Shown: positions 1-8,088, numbered from the stretch's first letter. The stretch is 42,227 nucleotides of DNA from Sphingomonas sp. (GCA_013001055.1 JABDNH010000020.1:1-42227); one strand, 5' to 3'. The notes: a model not told the origin generated them from the letters alone. Translations and numbers: made by a program.

Positions 1-442
1 CCTCTGAGGTGAACGAGGAGATGCTCATCGAATGCTAATCGAGCATTAGACCCTTGCCAGTATTCGCGTTCCAGTCGTGGAAAGCTAGACGTCCGACTTT
101 TGGCGCATAGCTGCCGAAGCCTGGAACGGCGGAAATGGGGTCGTTAGCGGACGGGCGGCTTTTTGGTGGGAAGCGGACAATCAAATCAATTTTGCACGCC
201 AACAGGGAGCGTGGCGACCTATCGCATATCATTCGATGCCCCAGCCCCTGCGAACCCGCCGCTGCAGAGAGTTAAGGCCCCGATCTGCCTTATCCACTTC
301 AAAGGCTTGCTGAGCTGAGCTAACCCGCCCGCGAGTTAGTCTAAATCCGATACTATTTACGCGTCATTTCCGGTCATAAAAGGTGTGTGGAACCAGAATC
401 CTTTGTGATGCGTAAGTAATGCGCATAACAGGAGGTATAAAA
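1..442. other. Left-edge region with no convincing gene
   Basis: The first 38 bases can be read on the plus strand as the last codons of a frame ending in TAA at 36-38, so a gene may end here, but too little is visible to judge. A 65-codon minus-strand frame at 35-232 has no recognisable domain and I do not call it. A short inverted repeat (AATGCT / AGCATT around a 5-base loop, near 31-47) could fold. The right end holds the promoter-like site described separately. Confidence 0.4.
389..414 (+). promoter_or_regulatory. EcfG-type (general stress response) promoter candidate
   Basis: GGAAC at 389-393 is followed after 17 bases by CGTA at 411-414. The alphaproteobacterial EcfG consensus is GGAAC, 16-17 bases, CGTT, so the match has one mismatch. 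It lies about 30 bases upstream of a strong Shine-Dalgarno and the ATG at 443, with no other gene between. The assignment is by consensus only. Confidence 0.5.
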
Positions 443-1150
443 ATGACTATACGCAATGATAGTGATAGGGACATTGAAGCTACCGTCGTCAGCGCAACCG
501 AGGCACCTGCGTTGTTGAGCCGAGTTTCTTGGGGAGCGATTTTCGCCGGTACTGTCATCGCGCTTGGAATATTGTTTCTCTTGGGCCTTCTGGGGGCAGC
601 GATCGGCCTTGCCGCCATTGATCCGGGCGCCGAAGATCCGCTGAGCGGGATCGGGATCGGAGCGGCGGTGTGGTGGGCGCTAGCCAGCATCATTGCGCTC
701 GGGATCGGTGGATTCGTTGCCGGCCGCCTCTCAGGAATCCCCGACAACGCCTCGTCCACCGCCCACGGCGCAAGCGTGTGGGGGCTCGTCACCCTGGTGA
801 CCCTGTGGCTGGCTACCAGTACTGTCGGCGCGGTCTTAAATACCGCCACGGGTGCGGTAGGTACCGTTATGCAGACCGCCGCGCAGGCTACTGAAGTGCG
901 CGACGTGCCTGCGGATATGATCGAAAGCCAAGCTGAAGAGGCGATCGACGAAGTCCGTCCGATCAACGAACAGCAAGTGCGCGAACGCGCCGAGCGCATC
1001 GCTGATCGGTCTGCTGCCAATATCTCGAATTCGGCCTGGTATGCTTTCTTCGCATCCTTCCTTTCGCTGATCGCGGCGATCGTGGCGGCGGGTGCAGGCG
1101 CACCCAAGCATGCGATGCTTACGTCGCGCGAGAAAGTCGAACTCAACTAG
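443..1150 (+). CDS. YrzE/PhnA-like four-segment membrane protein
   Basis: A 235-residue predicted inner-membrane protein. Hydrophobic segments lie near residues 29-58, 70-95, 110-133 and 196-219, rich in Gly and Ala. A charged, helical stretch (about 150-192) separates the third and fourth. The start at 443 is chosen over an in-frame ATG at 419 because AGGAGG at 430-435 sits 7 bases upstream. The style matches small alphaproteobacterial membrane proteins annotated as YrzE-family or PhnA-like, whose role is unknown; a link to envelope stress is only inferred from the EcfG-like promoter just upstream. It lies in the accessory margin left of the tRNA-Met integration site. The reading frame is certain, the function is not. 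Confidence 0.75.
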   Translation: MTIRNDSDRDIEATVVSATEAPALLSRVSWGAIFAGTVIALGILFLLGLLGAAIGLAAIDPGAEDPLSGIGIGAAVWWALASIIALGIGGFVAGRLSGIPDNASSTAHGASVWGLVTLVTLWLATSTVGAVLNTATGAVGTVMQTAAQATEVRDVPADMIESQAEEAIDEVRPINEQQVRERAERIADRSAANISNSAWYAFFASFLSLIAAIVAAGAGAPKHAMLTSREKVELN

Positions 1151-1299
1151 AGCAGAGGGCGCCTAATCACGCTTGTGGCTGTGGAGAAGTGGGCGCCTAA
1201 CGCGAAAAGAGTGGGCGGGGATCCTGTGTACAACGCCATTTTGCGGTTTGGCACGGGAGTTGCGCTCGCTTGTTCATGGGTGTGAGAGAGGGTGAGTAA

Positions 1300-2265
1300 C
1301 TGAGGAAGTTCGGGATCTTCCTGCTTCTCGTCGCGGTGGCGATGCTAGCGTCAGTACTCGCCTCGCTGGTTCCGAGTGACAAGTGGTTCATTCGGGTCGT
1401 CGATCTCGTGCGCGAGCCGATGTCATATGGGGCGGCACTACTGCTCTTTCTCGGGATCTTCGTGAAGTGGCGCTGGCGCTGGGTGACGGTGGCATTGTTC
1501 GCTGCGACTATTGCAATCAACGTCGCGCGCATTTGGCCTTATTCGGAATTGGCGGCCACTCAGTTCCAGCTCGCTGACCAGGCTGACTCACGTTGTTTCT
1601 CGGCGCTCAGCGCCAACGTGAAAGTGAAAAATCGAGAATTTGACCGGCTGGTGAGCCAAATCCGTCGCTATGATCCCGACCTGTTATTCCTGATGGAGAC
1701 GGATCGACGGTGGGTCGACGCGCTGGGGCCACTGCTCGACGACTATCCGCATGTTCAAAGTCATCCTCAGGCCCATGCCTTCGGGCTGGTTTTCGCATCG
1801 CGTGTTCCAGTTGCCAAGTCGAACATCGTCGAGAATACTTATCGCGACACACCGACCTTATATACCACCTTGCAGGTTGAAGGGGCGCCGGTCGAATTTA
1901 TCGGATTGCATCCCAAGCCCCCGCTTCCCGGATGGAATAGCTAGCTACGCGACGAAAACATACTGCATGCCGGTGTTCAGACGCCTGACCGCCTCCCCGA
2001 TGCCATCGTCATGGGGGATTTGAACGATGTCCCTTGGTCGCGGACAACGAGTAAGTTTCGCGAAATGGGCGATTGGCGTGATCCGCGCGTCGGTCGTGCC
2101 GGTCACGCTCTTGTAAACGCACCGACTTTGTTAGTGGGGACTCCAATTAGTGGCTCGCTCTTGGCAGGCTTAGTGGGCTTGGCAGCAATTGCGGCCGGGC
2201 CTCTGATGTGCGGAAGAAAATGGAACCTGTCATTGATCCAGCCAGTCGCACGGACTTCTCCTTGA
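1300..2265 (+). pseudogene. Broken endonuclease/exonuclease/phosphatase family gene
   Basis: One frame carries an N-terminal membrane region (two or three hydrophobic stretches) and then an EEP-fold domain: LLFLMETDRRW with the catalytic Glu, IGLHPKPPLPGWN, and after a TAG at 1942-1944 the same frame resumes with MGDLNDVPWS (the Asp/Asn motif). In intact relatives this is continuous, so the TAG interrupts the domain. A TAGCTAGCTA microrepeat lies at the stop. After PRVGR the frame diverges into unrelated sequence and the last part of the domain, with the GSDHxP motif, is not found in any frame. Start is unclear: CTG 1300 follows the preceding stop at 1297, and GTG 1336 is the first conventional start. 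The gene is probably dead, though a truncated product to 1944 could be made. Bases 2266-2514 hold no further gene that I can see. Confidence 0.75.
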
Positions 2266-2514
2266 ATATGGAGAATTCGAAGTTCGGCGATGATGGTTGG
2301 CTGCTTCGGTCGGGAATGACCGATTGGGGGTCGTTGGCTCGCGGGCAGATCTAGGGTGATTTTGTGGGGGCCTCAGGCGAGGGCATCCATCATGCCCACA
2401 CCGCCTAGACCGACGATAGAAGAAGCCGTCCGGCTTGACGCCGAGCAATCACCTTCCCTAAAATTTTGAGAATCGTTAGTATCAGCGTCGGATAAACGCA
2501 TTTGGGGGAATGCA

Positions 2515-3312
2515 ATGGCGACTGTCGCACAGGGAACCGGATCGATTGGGCCGCCGCGCGAAGGTCTGATCGACCGATGGATTTTCGTGTTCATGGCCGG
2601 CCTGTTTTGCGTTACGACGTTGGCCGGCTTCATACCGTCTTCACTTGAAAAGATCGCAGCTGTCGAAGCCGGTCTGAGACCTCCTTTCCCTCCCGTCTTG
2701 CACTTGCACGCTGTCCTCATGGGAGCTTGGTTGACGCTGTTACTCACCCAGACGATACTGATGGCGCGCGGATCTCGCACATATCACATGAAACTCGGCC
2801 TAGCCTCGCTGGTCCTAGCGCCAGCCATAATCCTTACTGGCTTCGTGCTCGTGCCGACGATTTATGGCGGTGTGCAGGGCGCCGCACGGGCCGCTCCACC
2901 CGCCGTTGCGAGCGAATTTCAAGACTTGCTCGTTCTGCTTGGCAACATCGCACTTCTTCAGATCCGTGCGGGCCTACTGTTCGCGATTTTCGTTTTCCTC
3001 GCCCTCCGGGCACGCAAAACTGATCCCGGCTTTCACAAAAGGATGATCATTCTCGCAACGGTGATCCCCCTGCCCGCCGCAATTGACCGGATCACCTGGC
3101 TGCCGCACAGCTTTCCAAAAGCCCCTTGGTCAGCTGATCTCTACGTCCTGCTCTGGATCGCGCCGTTATTCATCTGGGACTTGCTAAGGAACGGGACGGT
3201 GCACCGGGCCTACAAAGTATGGTTCGCCTTTGTCATCCCTGCAGCAATTGTGGTGAATGCGCTCTGGGGATCAGAATGGTGGCAGCAGGTCGTGCCGCGC
3301 CTTCTCGGCTGA
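2515..3312 (+). CDS. Multi-spanning membrane protein with conserved-looking histidines
   Basis: A 265-residue integral membrane protein with about seven hydrophobic segments (for example near 21-41, 60-83, 94-116). Histidines lie at helix ends: HLH at 63-65, H91, one in GFHKRM and one in VHRAY. Such pairs can bind heme or metal in membrane proteins, but this is inference. I do not recognise a named family with certainty; it resembles uncharacterised proteobacterial membrane proteins. A GGGGGA stretch just upstream serves as ribosome binding site. It is a single gene ending before the duplicated tRNA fragment, in the accessory margin. Confidence 0.7.
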   Translation: MATVAQGTGSIGPPREGLIDRWIFVFMAGLFCVTTLAGFIPSSLEKIAAVEAGLRPPFPPVLHLHAVLMGAWLTLLLTQTILMARGSRTYHMKLGLASLVLAPAIILTGFVLVPTIYGGVQGAARAAPPAVASEFQDLLVLLGNIALLQIRAGLLFAIFVFLALRARKTDPGFHKRMIILATVIPLPAAIDRITWLPHSFPKAPWSADLYVLLWIAPLFIWDLLRNGTVHRAYKVWFAFVIPAAIVVNALWGSEWWQQVVPRLLG

Positions 3313-3357
3313 TTTCGAGCAACAACCGCCCGCTCAAGTTCGGTTCGAACGAAAGTA

Positions 3358-3397
3358 TGGTAGCGGAGGAGGGACTTGAACCCCCGACACGCGGATT
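3358..3397 (-). repeat. Displaced 3' fragment of tRNA-Met (att-like repeat)
   Basis: These 40 bases are identical to 4158-4197, the 3' part of the tRNA-Met gene on the same strand. Identity runs from the encoded CCA tail through the T arm, variable loop and 3' anticodon stem, and stops exactly after the anticodon. Bases on either side differ. The copies are exactly 800 bp apart. A tRNA 3' fragment repeated in direct orientation is the usual trace of tyrosine-integrase insertion into a tRNA gene. No integrase gene is visible here. Confidence 0.85.
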
Positions 3398-3499
3398 GCG
3401 AACCTTTCGACCCAACGGTATCGGCAACTTTCATCTCGCCTGGCCATTGAGTTCATGAAGGCCGCCTTGGCTGCCATGAACCAACGCTAGGACATCACC

Positions 3500-4096
3500 A
3501 TGAACATTCTCATCGCCGGCGCGACTGGCAACACTGGAAAGCGCCTTGCCAACCAGTTTTCCGAAAACGGCCATCACGTGATCGCCATGCACCGTGAAGA
3601 TTCCGACACAAGCGGGCTTCCGAACGACGCCGAATTGCGCCAGGCCGACCTCACGGACCTGCCGAACAACGTGTGCGACGGCGCCGACGTGGTGGTCTTC
3701 GCAGCCGGTTCGGGCGGTGATACTGACGACGAAATGACCGACAAGATCGACCGAAACGGTGCAATCTCGCTGATAGACAAGGCAGTGGCATCGCCGGCGA
3801 AACGATTTGTTATGCTTAGTTCGGTCGGCGCGGGTGATCCGGATGCAAACTCCGACCTCACCCACTACCTCAAAGCGAAGCATGATGCGGACGAGTATCT
3901 CAAGGCCGCCGGTATAGACCACGCCATTATCCGTCCGGTCGCCCTTACCGACGAGGACGGGACGCGGGACATCCTTCTGGGAGACGAGGTCGACAAAACC
4001 GCCAAGGCTCATCGCGGCGATGTCGCGGCGGTCCTGGCACGCGCCGCGACACAGGACGAACTGCTTGGCCGCACAGTCCTGATGCAGAGCCTGTAA
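3500..4096 (+). CDS. NAD(P)-binding SDR-like oxidoreductase
   Basis: A 198-residue single-domain Rossmann protein. GATGNTG at residues 7-13 is the dinucleotide-binding loop, followed by an AD(L)TD segment, a VVVFAAG strand and RFVMLSS before a YLKAKHDAD helix that gives the Tyr-x-x-x-Lys-like arrangement (YLKAK). This fits the NAD(P)H-binding atypical SDR group (NmrA/YwnB-like, Pfam NAD_binding_10). Substrate is unknown. It is the only gene between the two 40-bp tRNA-Met repeats, so it may be cargo of a reduced integrated element. An AGGA lies a few bases upstream of the ATG. Confidence 0.8.
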   Translation: MNILIAGATGNTGKRLANQFSENGHHVIAMHREDSDTSGLPNDAELRQADLTDLPNNVCDGADVVVFAAGSGGDTDDEMTDKIDRNGAISLIDKAVASPAKRFVMLSSVGAGDPDANSDLTHYLKAKHDADEYLKAAGIDHAIIRPVALTDEDGTRDILLGDEVDKTAKAHRGDVAAVLARAATQDELLGRTVLMQSL

Positions 4097-4157
4097 CGGC
4101 CGCAGGTGATCGGGCGGGGCGATGCCACGGACACACGCGTGATGATGTCATGAACTG

Positions 4158-4197
4158 TGGTAGCGGAGGAGGGACTTGAACCCCCGACACGCGGATT
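4158..4197 (-). repeat. Second copy of the 40-bp att-like repeat, inside tRNA-Met
   Basis: This is the intact-gene copy of the repeat at 3358-3397. Together they bracket a 760-bp segment (3398-4157) with one reductase gene. If this is an integration product, this copy restores the functional tRNA. Confidence 0.8.
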
Positions 4198-4234
4198 ATG
4201 ATTCCGCTGCTCTAACCAGCTGAGCTACTCCGCC
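4158..4234 (-). tRNA. tRNA-Met (anticodon CAT)
   Basis: A full 77-nt cloverleaf with encoded CCA on the minus strand. The anticodon arm is GCGGA / ATCATAA / TCCGC, giving CAT. The acceptor stem GGCGGAG / CTCCGCT has a G1-U72 wobble. A CAT anticodon can be elongator Met or lysidine-modified Ile2; the overall style favours elongator Met, but an Ile2 identity cannot be excluded by eye. The unpaired-like first position of initiator tRNA and its GGG/CCC anticodon stem are absent, so it is not the initiator. Confidence 0.9.
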
Positions 4235-4385
4235 CCAAGGCATTGGCACACGCGATATATTGCGCTGCGGTGGGAGCCTATAGAAGCCGCCCTCTTCCCC
4301 GTCAATCATGACATTCACGGCAAACGGGAACAAGCGGGCCCGGCTGCGGTTTGGCATCATGAAAGAGTAGAAAGAGGCCGACCCG

Positions 4386-4799
4386 ATGGAACCTGTGACC
4401 CCGTTAGAAACCTTGTGCCGGATCATCATTCGCGCCCGCGAATATGAAGCGCAGGTACCAACGAATTACGACGTCGATGAAAGCCCCGACAATGTCGACG
4501 GCAATGACGAGGACGAAGCCTATTCGGTACTCGACGACGACATCAACACCAGCGTCGAAGAAGAACTAGAAGGCATTATCGATGATCTTGCCGACGACCA
4601 GCGGGCCGAACTGCTCGCCTTCGTCCTCGTTGGCCAGGGTGACTACGACGCCGACGAATGGAAGGACGCGCTCGAAGCGGCAGGTGAGGAAAGCCAGATC
4701 ACCGAGGTGCTGCTGGAAACGCCGATGCTGGCCTCCGTGCTCGAGACCGGCATGGCCGCATTCGATCTGAACTGCGAAGGAATTGGCTCCGTCACCTAG
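4386..4799 (+). CDS. DUF3775 family protein
   Basis: A small acidic protein of 137 residues. The C-terminal half (about 60-115) has the DUF3775 pattern: IDDLADDQRAELLAFVLVGQGDYDADEW, resembling the family's helix, then GRGD-like and EW positions. The N-terminus is helical and the centre is Asp/Glu rich. No enzymatic motif is visible and no function is known for the family. AAAGAGG lies upstream of the ATG. Its TAG stop interlocks with the stop of the convergent gene in a shared CCTAGG, leaving no room for a separate terminator. Confidence 0.8.
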   Translation: MEPVTPLETLCRIIIRAREYEAQVPTNYDVDESPDNVDGNDEDEAYSVLDDDINTSVEEELEGIIDDLADDQRAELLAFVLVGQGDYDADEWKDALEAAGEESQITEVLLETPMLASVLETGMAAFDLNCEGIGSVT

Positions 4800-5332
4800 G
4801 CGATGTCGAGCCCGCGGAAGCGCCAGCTCCCCAGCTTTTCCCACGGCCCATCCATGTAACGATGCAGCGATAGTCCGATGATATCGAGCGGTTGCGGTTC
4901 GAAAGCCTCGCGCTTTTCATCCAATAGCGCCTTCGCCTCGAATGGTTTGACCTTGTTCTGGATCGTGATGTGCGGTCGCCAGCCCTGGCTGTCCTGCGCT
5001 GTCAGCATGCCATGGAAATGGTCTGCGATGACATCGCGGATGCGCCGCAGGTCATCGGATTCTACCTTGTAGGCCACTCCCCTGCCCAGCGAGATTACCT
5101 CAGCCAGGCGGGCACGTGGCGGCTTGCAGTCATTGGTGATGCGTTTGAGCAGGCTTGCGGCTTCGGCCCCGCAGCTGGGTGGAAGCGCGTGGAACATGGT
5201 AAGGTGAGCGTCGAGAAAGTTGCGCTCGGCAGGAAAGTGCGCCTTGCGCTCACCGGTAAGCCGGTCGTGAACGCGCCGCTCAAGCGCAGCCGTGACAATG
5301 AGGGCACCACTCATGCAGAGACCTTGCGGCAT
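4796..5332 (-). CDS. 2'-5' RNA ligase-like 2H phosphoesterase
   Basis: A 178-residue protein with two short H-x-T signatures: HLT at residues 43-45 and HIT at 121-123, spaced as in the 2H phosphoesterase fold (LigT / 2'-5' RNA ligase family). These enzymes act on 2',3'-cyclic or 2'-5' phosphodiester bonds; the physiological substrate is unknown. The frame is open upstream to 5401, but the ATG at 5332 has GGAGG five bases before it, so I place the start there. ATG 5314 (MSGALIV) with AAGG is the alternative. It is divergent from alanine dehydrogenase, about 90 bp apart. Confidence 0.8.
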   Translation of the reverse strand: MPQGLCMSGALIVTAALERRVHDRLTGERKAHFPAERNFLDAHLTMFHALPPSCGAEAASLLKRITNDCKPPRARLAEVISLGRGVAYKVESDDLRRIRDVIADHFHGMLTAQDSQGWRPHITIQNKVKPFEAKALLDEKREAFEPQPLDIIGLSLHRYMDGPWEKLGSWRFRGLDIA

Positions 5333-5421
5333 CTTGGCCTCCGCTTCAACGATTAGGGTGGGACAAGTCACGCGCGCGGCGTTATAGGCGCGCCAAAACA
5401 AGGCTTCAGGAGAAAGTTGCC

Positions 5422-6534
5422 ATGCGCGTTGGTGTGCCCAAGGAAATCAAAAATCACGAATACCGGGTCGGATTGACCCCCACGTCGGTCGCCGAGCTTG
5501 TCAATCACGGCCACGAAGTCATCATCGAGACGCAGGCCGGCATGGGCATCGACTTCACGGACGAAGACTACGTGCGTGTCGGTGCCATCATCGTCGAGAC
5601 AGCGGCAGAGGTGTTCGAGCGGGCCGAGATGATCGTGAAGGTGAAGGAACCGCAGCCGCAGGAAATCGCGATGCTGCGGCCCCACCACACGCTCTACACC
5701 TATCTCCATTTGGCGGCCGACAAGCCGCAGACCGAAGGCCTGATGAAGTCGGGCGCCACCTGCATCGCCTATGAAACCGTGACGAGCCCGGCTGGCACGC
5801 TGCCGCTTCTAAAACCGATGAGTGAGGTTGCGGGTCGCATGTCCGTGCAGGTGGGGGCGCACTATCTCGAGAAAGAACAGGGCGGACGCGGCGTACTTCT
5901 CGGCGGTGTGCCGGGTGTCTATCCGGCCAAGGTTGCGATCCTCGGTGGCGGTGTGGCTGGCGTGAATGCCGCGATGATGGCCACTGGCCAACGCGCCGAT
6001 GTTACCATCTACGACATCAATCCCGACCGCCTCGCCGAGCTCGACCTCCACTTCGGCAGCACCATCAAGACGCAATATGCCGCCAAGGCCGCAATCGAGC
6101 GCGCCGTGGCGGAGAGCCATCTCGTCATCGGCGCGGTGCTGGTGCCGGGCGCGGCCGCGCCCAAGCTGGTCACGCGCGATATGCTCAAGTTGATGAAGCG
6201 CGGTTCGGTGATCGTCGATATCGCGATCGACCAAGGCGGCTGCTTCGAGACATCAAAGCCGACGACGCACGACGATCCCGTCTACGAGGTCGACGGGGTC
6301 ATTCACTATTGCGTGGCGAACATGCCGGGCGCGGTAGCGCGTACGTCGACCTTCGCCCTCAACAATGCGACGCTCCCCCACGCCGTTCAGATCGCCAACA
6401 AAGGTCCCGTTCCGGCGATGAAGGACGACCCGCATCTTGCTAATGGTCTCAACGTTTCGGATGGCAAGGTTCGTCACAAGGCGGTCGCCGACACGTTCGA
6501 CGATATCGATTACGAGCCGGTCGACTGGGCCTGA
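5422..6534 (+). CDS. ald: Alanine dehydrogenase
   Basis: Catalyses the reversible NAD-dependent oxidative deamination of L-alanine to pyruvate and ammonia in the cytoplasm. Length 370 residues, as usual for the family (about 371). Key residues are all in place: R15 and K75 (pyruvate binding), H96 (catalysis), the NAD loop GGGVAG at 175-180, D198 for the ribose, and D270 in DIAIDQGG. AGGAG lies about 8 bases before the ATG. The 3' end overlaps the convergent ccmI gene by 25 bp, so both proteins read the same DNA at their C-termini. It may be transcribed alone from the short gap after 5332. Confidence 0.95.
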   Translation: MRVGVPKEIKNHEYRVGLTPTSVAELVNHGHEVIIETQAGMGIDFTDEDYVRVGAIIVETAAEVFERAEMIVKVKEPQPQEIAMLRPHHTLYTYLHLAADKPQTEGLMKSGATCIAYETVTSPAGTLPLLKPMSEVAGRMSVQVGAHYLEKEQGGRGVLLGGVPGVYPAKVAILGGGVAGVNAAMMATGQRADVTIYDINPDRLAELDLHFGSTIKTQYAAKAAIERAVAESHLVIGAVLVPGAAAPKLVTRDMLKLMKRGSVIVDIAIDQGGCFETSKPTTHDDPVYEVDGVIHYCVANMPGAVARTSTFALNNATLPHAVQIANKGPVPAMKDDPHLANGLNVSDGKVRHKAVADTFDDIDYEPVDWA

Positions 6535-7166
6535 ATATCCTGCACTTCCTCCGAGCCCAGCATCGGCGCATAGGCAGCGATAGAAAGCATGGTGATCTGG
6601 CGCATGTCGTCGCCCATCTCGCTATTTTCGAGAAGATCGCGCCATGTCTCGATTGCGAGGCGCGGTTCGCCTGAGCGCGCCTGCGCCAGTGCACGGAAGA
6701 AGCGCGGGCCGGGATGCGTGTCGCCAGCCAGCGCTTCGGCGCGCGCATAAGCAAGCCGGGCTGCGGGCGTGTAGCCGCCGCCATGGTCTGCCAGCGCATT
6801 GCCATAAAGCGTCCACAAGGCGAAGTTGCGCGGATGCTCACGCACGGCGGACTTCATTACGCCGGCCGCGCTGCGCGTGTCGCCGCGTCCTGCGTAGGCC
6901 GACGCCATCGTGGCCCACTGCTCGGCCGTATTGAAGCGGCCGAAAAAGGTCTGGCGCGCACCATCGAGGCTCATCGGCGCGCGGACATTCTGTGTCGCTT
7001 CGCGCGGCGCCCCCGCTTGGCCGGGTGACCCGTAGATCGCATAGCCGGCACCGCCGAGCGACAGTGCCGCCGCTGCGTAGGTGAGCCAAGCCTGGCGCAC
7101 GCCCAGCAGCCAAAGCGTAATGACGACCAGCATGGCCGCGACCGCGAAGAGGAACAGCCCCATCAT
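6510..7166 (-). CDS. ccmI: Cytochrome c maturation protein CcmI (CycH)
   Basis: A 218-residue membrane protein with two N-terminal hydrophobic segments (about 4-23 and 30-46) and a C-terminal TPR-like helical region. CcmI binds apocytochrome c and presents it to the CcmFH heme lyase. It is shorter than the classical about 400-residue CcmI and has only one periplasmic TPR module. The ATG at 7166 overlaps the ccmH stop, with GGAGG nine bases before it. It is the last gene of the ccm operon and its last 25 bp overlap convergent ald. Confidence 0.85.
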   Translation of the reverse strand: MMGLFLFAVAAMLVVITLWLLGVRQAWLTYAAAALSLGGAGYAIYGSPGQAGAPREATQNVRAPMSLDGARQTFFGRFNTAEQWATMASAYAGRGDTRSAAGVMKSAVREHPRNFALWTLYGNALADHGGGYTPAARLAYARAEALAGDTHPGPRFFRALAQARSGEPRLAIETWRDLLENSEMGDDMRQITMLSIAAYAPMLGSEEVQDIQAQSTGS

Positions 7167-7573
7167 CGCTTGATCCTCCGCGTGAAACGGCCACGCAGCA
7201 ACCACAGCCCGGCGAGTATCAGTATAATTGGCGCAGCATAAAGGGGTAGTGTCAGCGAAGATGCCGGCGGCCGATAGGTCACCCACTCACCATAGCGTTC
7301 GACAAGATAATCGCGGATCTCGTCAGGACTGTCGCCGGCCAGCATCCGTTCGCGCACGAGATGCCTCATGTCGCCCGCCATTTCTGCATCACTGTCGGCG
7401 ATCGACTGCCCCTGACAGACAAGACAGCGCAACTCGAGCATCAGTTCGCGCGCGTCGGCTTCCATCTGGGGATCGGGCAACTGGACATAGGCCCACTCGG
7501 CGGCGGGCAGGTCGCTCTGCGCCTGGAGCGGTGCAGCCAGGAGGAAGGCGGCGAGGATGACCAGCCTTCTCAT
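7163..7573 (-). CDS. ccmH: Cytochrome c maturation protein CcmH
   Basis: A 136-residue thiol-redox protein that helps keep apocytochrome c cysteines reduced. It has a cleavable signal at 1-18 (AAPLQA), the LRCLVCQGQ motif with C50 and C53, the CcmH helical bundle, and one C-terminal membrane segment (about 103-121). The ATG at 7573 overlaps the ccmG stop (ATGA); an in-frame codon upstream is ignored because this start fits the operon pattern and the signal peptide. Confidence 0.93.
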   Translation of the reverse strand: MRRLVILAAFLLAAPLQAQSDLPAAEWAYVQLPDPQMEADARELMLELRCLVCQGQSIADSDAEMAGDMRHLVRERMLAGDSPDEIRDYLVERYGEWVTYRPPASSLTLPLYAAPIILILAGLWLLRGRFTRRIKR

Positions 7574-8088
7574 TGTGCTGCCTCCCATTCGCGCCTCAGC
7601 GTGGGCACATCGGCGGGCAGCAACGGTCCTTGATGATGATAGGTGATCATCCCTTCGCCATTGACGATGAAGGTCTCCGGTACGCCCGACGCGCCGAAAG
7701 CGATCATCGCTGCACTGTTGGGATCGTTGCCGAGGCGATCGAACGGATCGCCATGCTCGGCCAGGAAACGCGCGATATCTTCAGGCTTGTCGCGCACCGC
7801 GATGCCGTCGATCGGGATACCACTCCGGGCCAGATCGTCGAGCAAGGGTGCCTCGGCGATGCACGGCAGGCACCAGCTGGCAAAAATATTCACGAGGCGC
7901 GGGTGCCCGCCGGCAAGGTCGGCGCTCGAAAGTCCCGGCTTGCCCTCCAGCGCCGTAGCCAGCGCGAACTCGGGTGCGGGTTGCCCGACGAGGGTCGAGC
8001 GCACCTGCTCTTCGCGCGGGACTGCAAGGCGCCATCCCGCGACGACGATGATGGCAATGAACACGATGATCGGGATGAATCGCGTCAT
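7570..8088 (-). CDS. ccmG: Thiol:disulfide interchange protein CcmG/DsbE
   Basis: A 172-residue membrane-anchored periplasmic thioredoxin. Residues 3-19 form the anchor. The active site is WCLPC with C73 and C76, and the cis-proline lies in GVPETF. It passes electrons to the CcmH/apocytochrome thiols for heme attachment. The start overlaps the ccmF stop by 4 nt. Active-site residues between the cysteines are L-P rather than the common EcDsbE V-E pair, which is within family variation. Confidence 0.94.
   Translation of the reverse strand: MTRFIPIIVFIAIIVVAGWRLAVPREEQVRSTLVGQPAPEFALATALEGKPGLSSADLAGGHPRLVNIFASWCLPCIAEAPLLDDLARSGIPIDGIAVRDKPEDIARFLAEHGDPFDRLGNDPNSAAMIAFGASGVPETFIVNGEGMITYHHQGPLLPADVPTLRREWEAAQ

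Noticed and set aside
35-232. 65-codon minus-strand frame near the left edge
   Set aside because: No motif, no clear ribosome site and no homologous family in mind; length is within chance expectation.
1157-1200. Direct repeat GGGCGCCTAA at 1157-1166 and 1191-1200
   Set aside because: Ten bases in GC-rich DNA, no further copies seen; could be chance.
3358-4197. The two 40-bp copies considered as CRISPR or IS ends
   Set aside because: Only two copies, both parts of a tRNA 3' end in direct orientation; no terminal inverted repeats or transposase.
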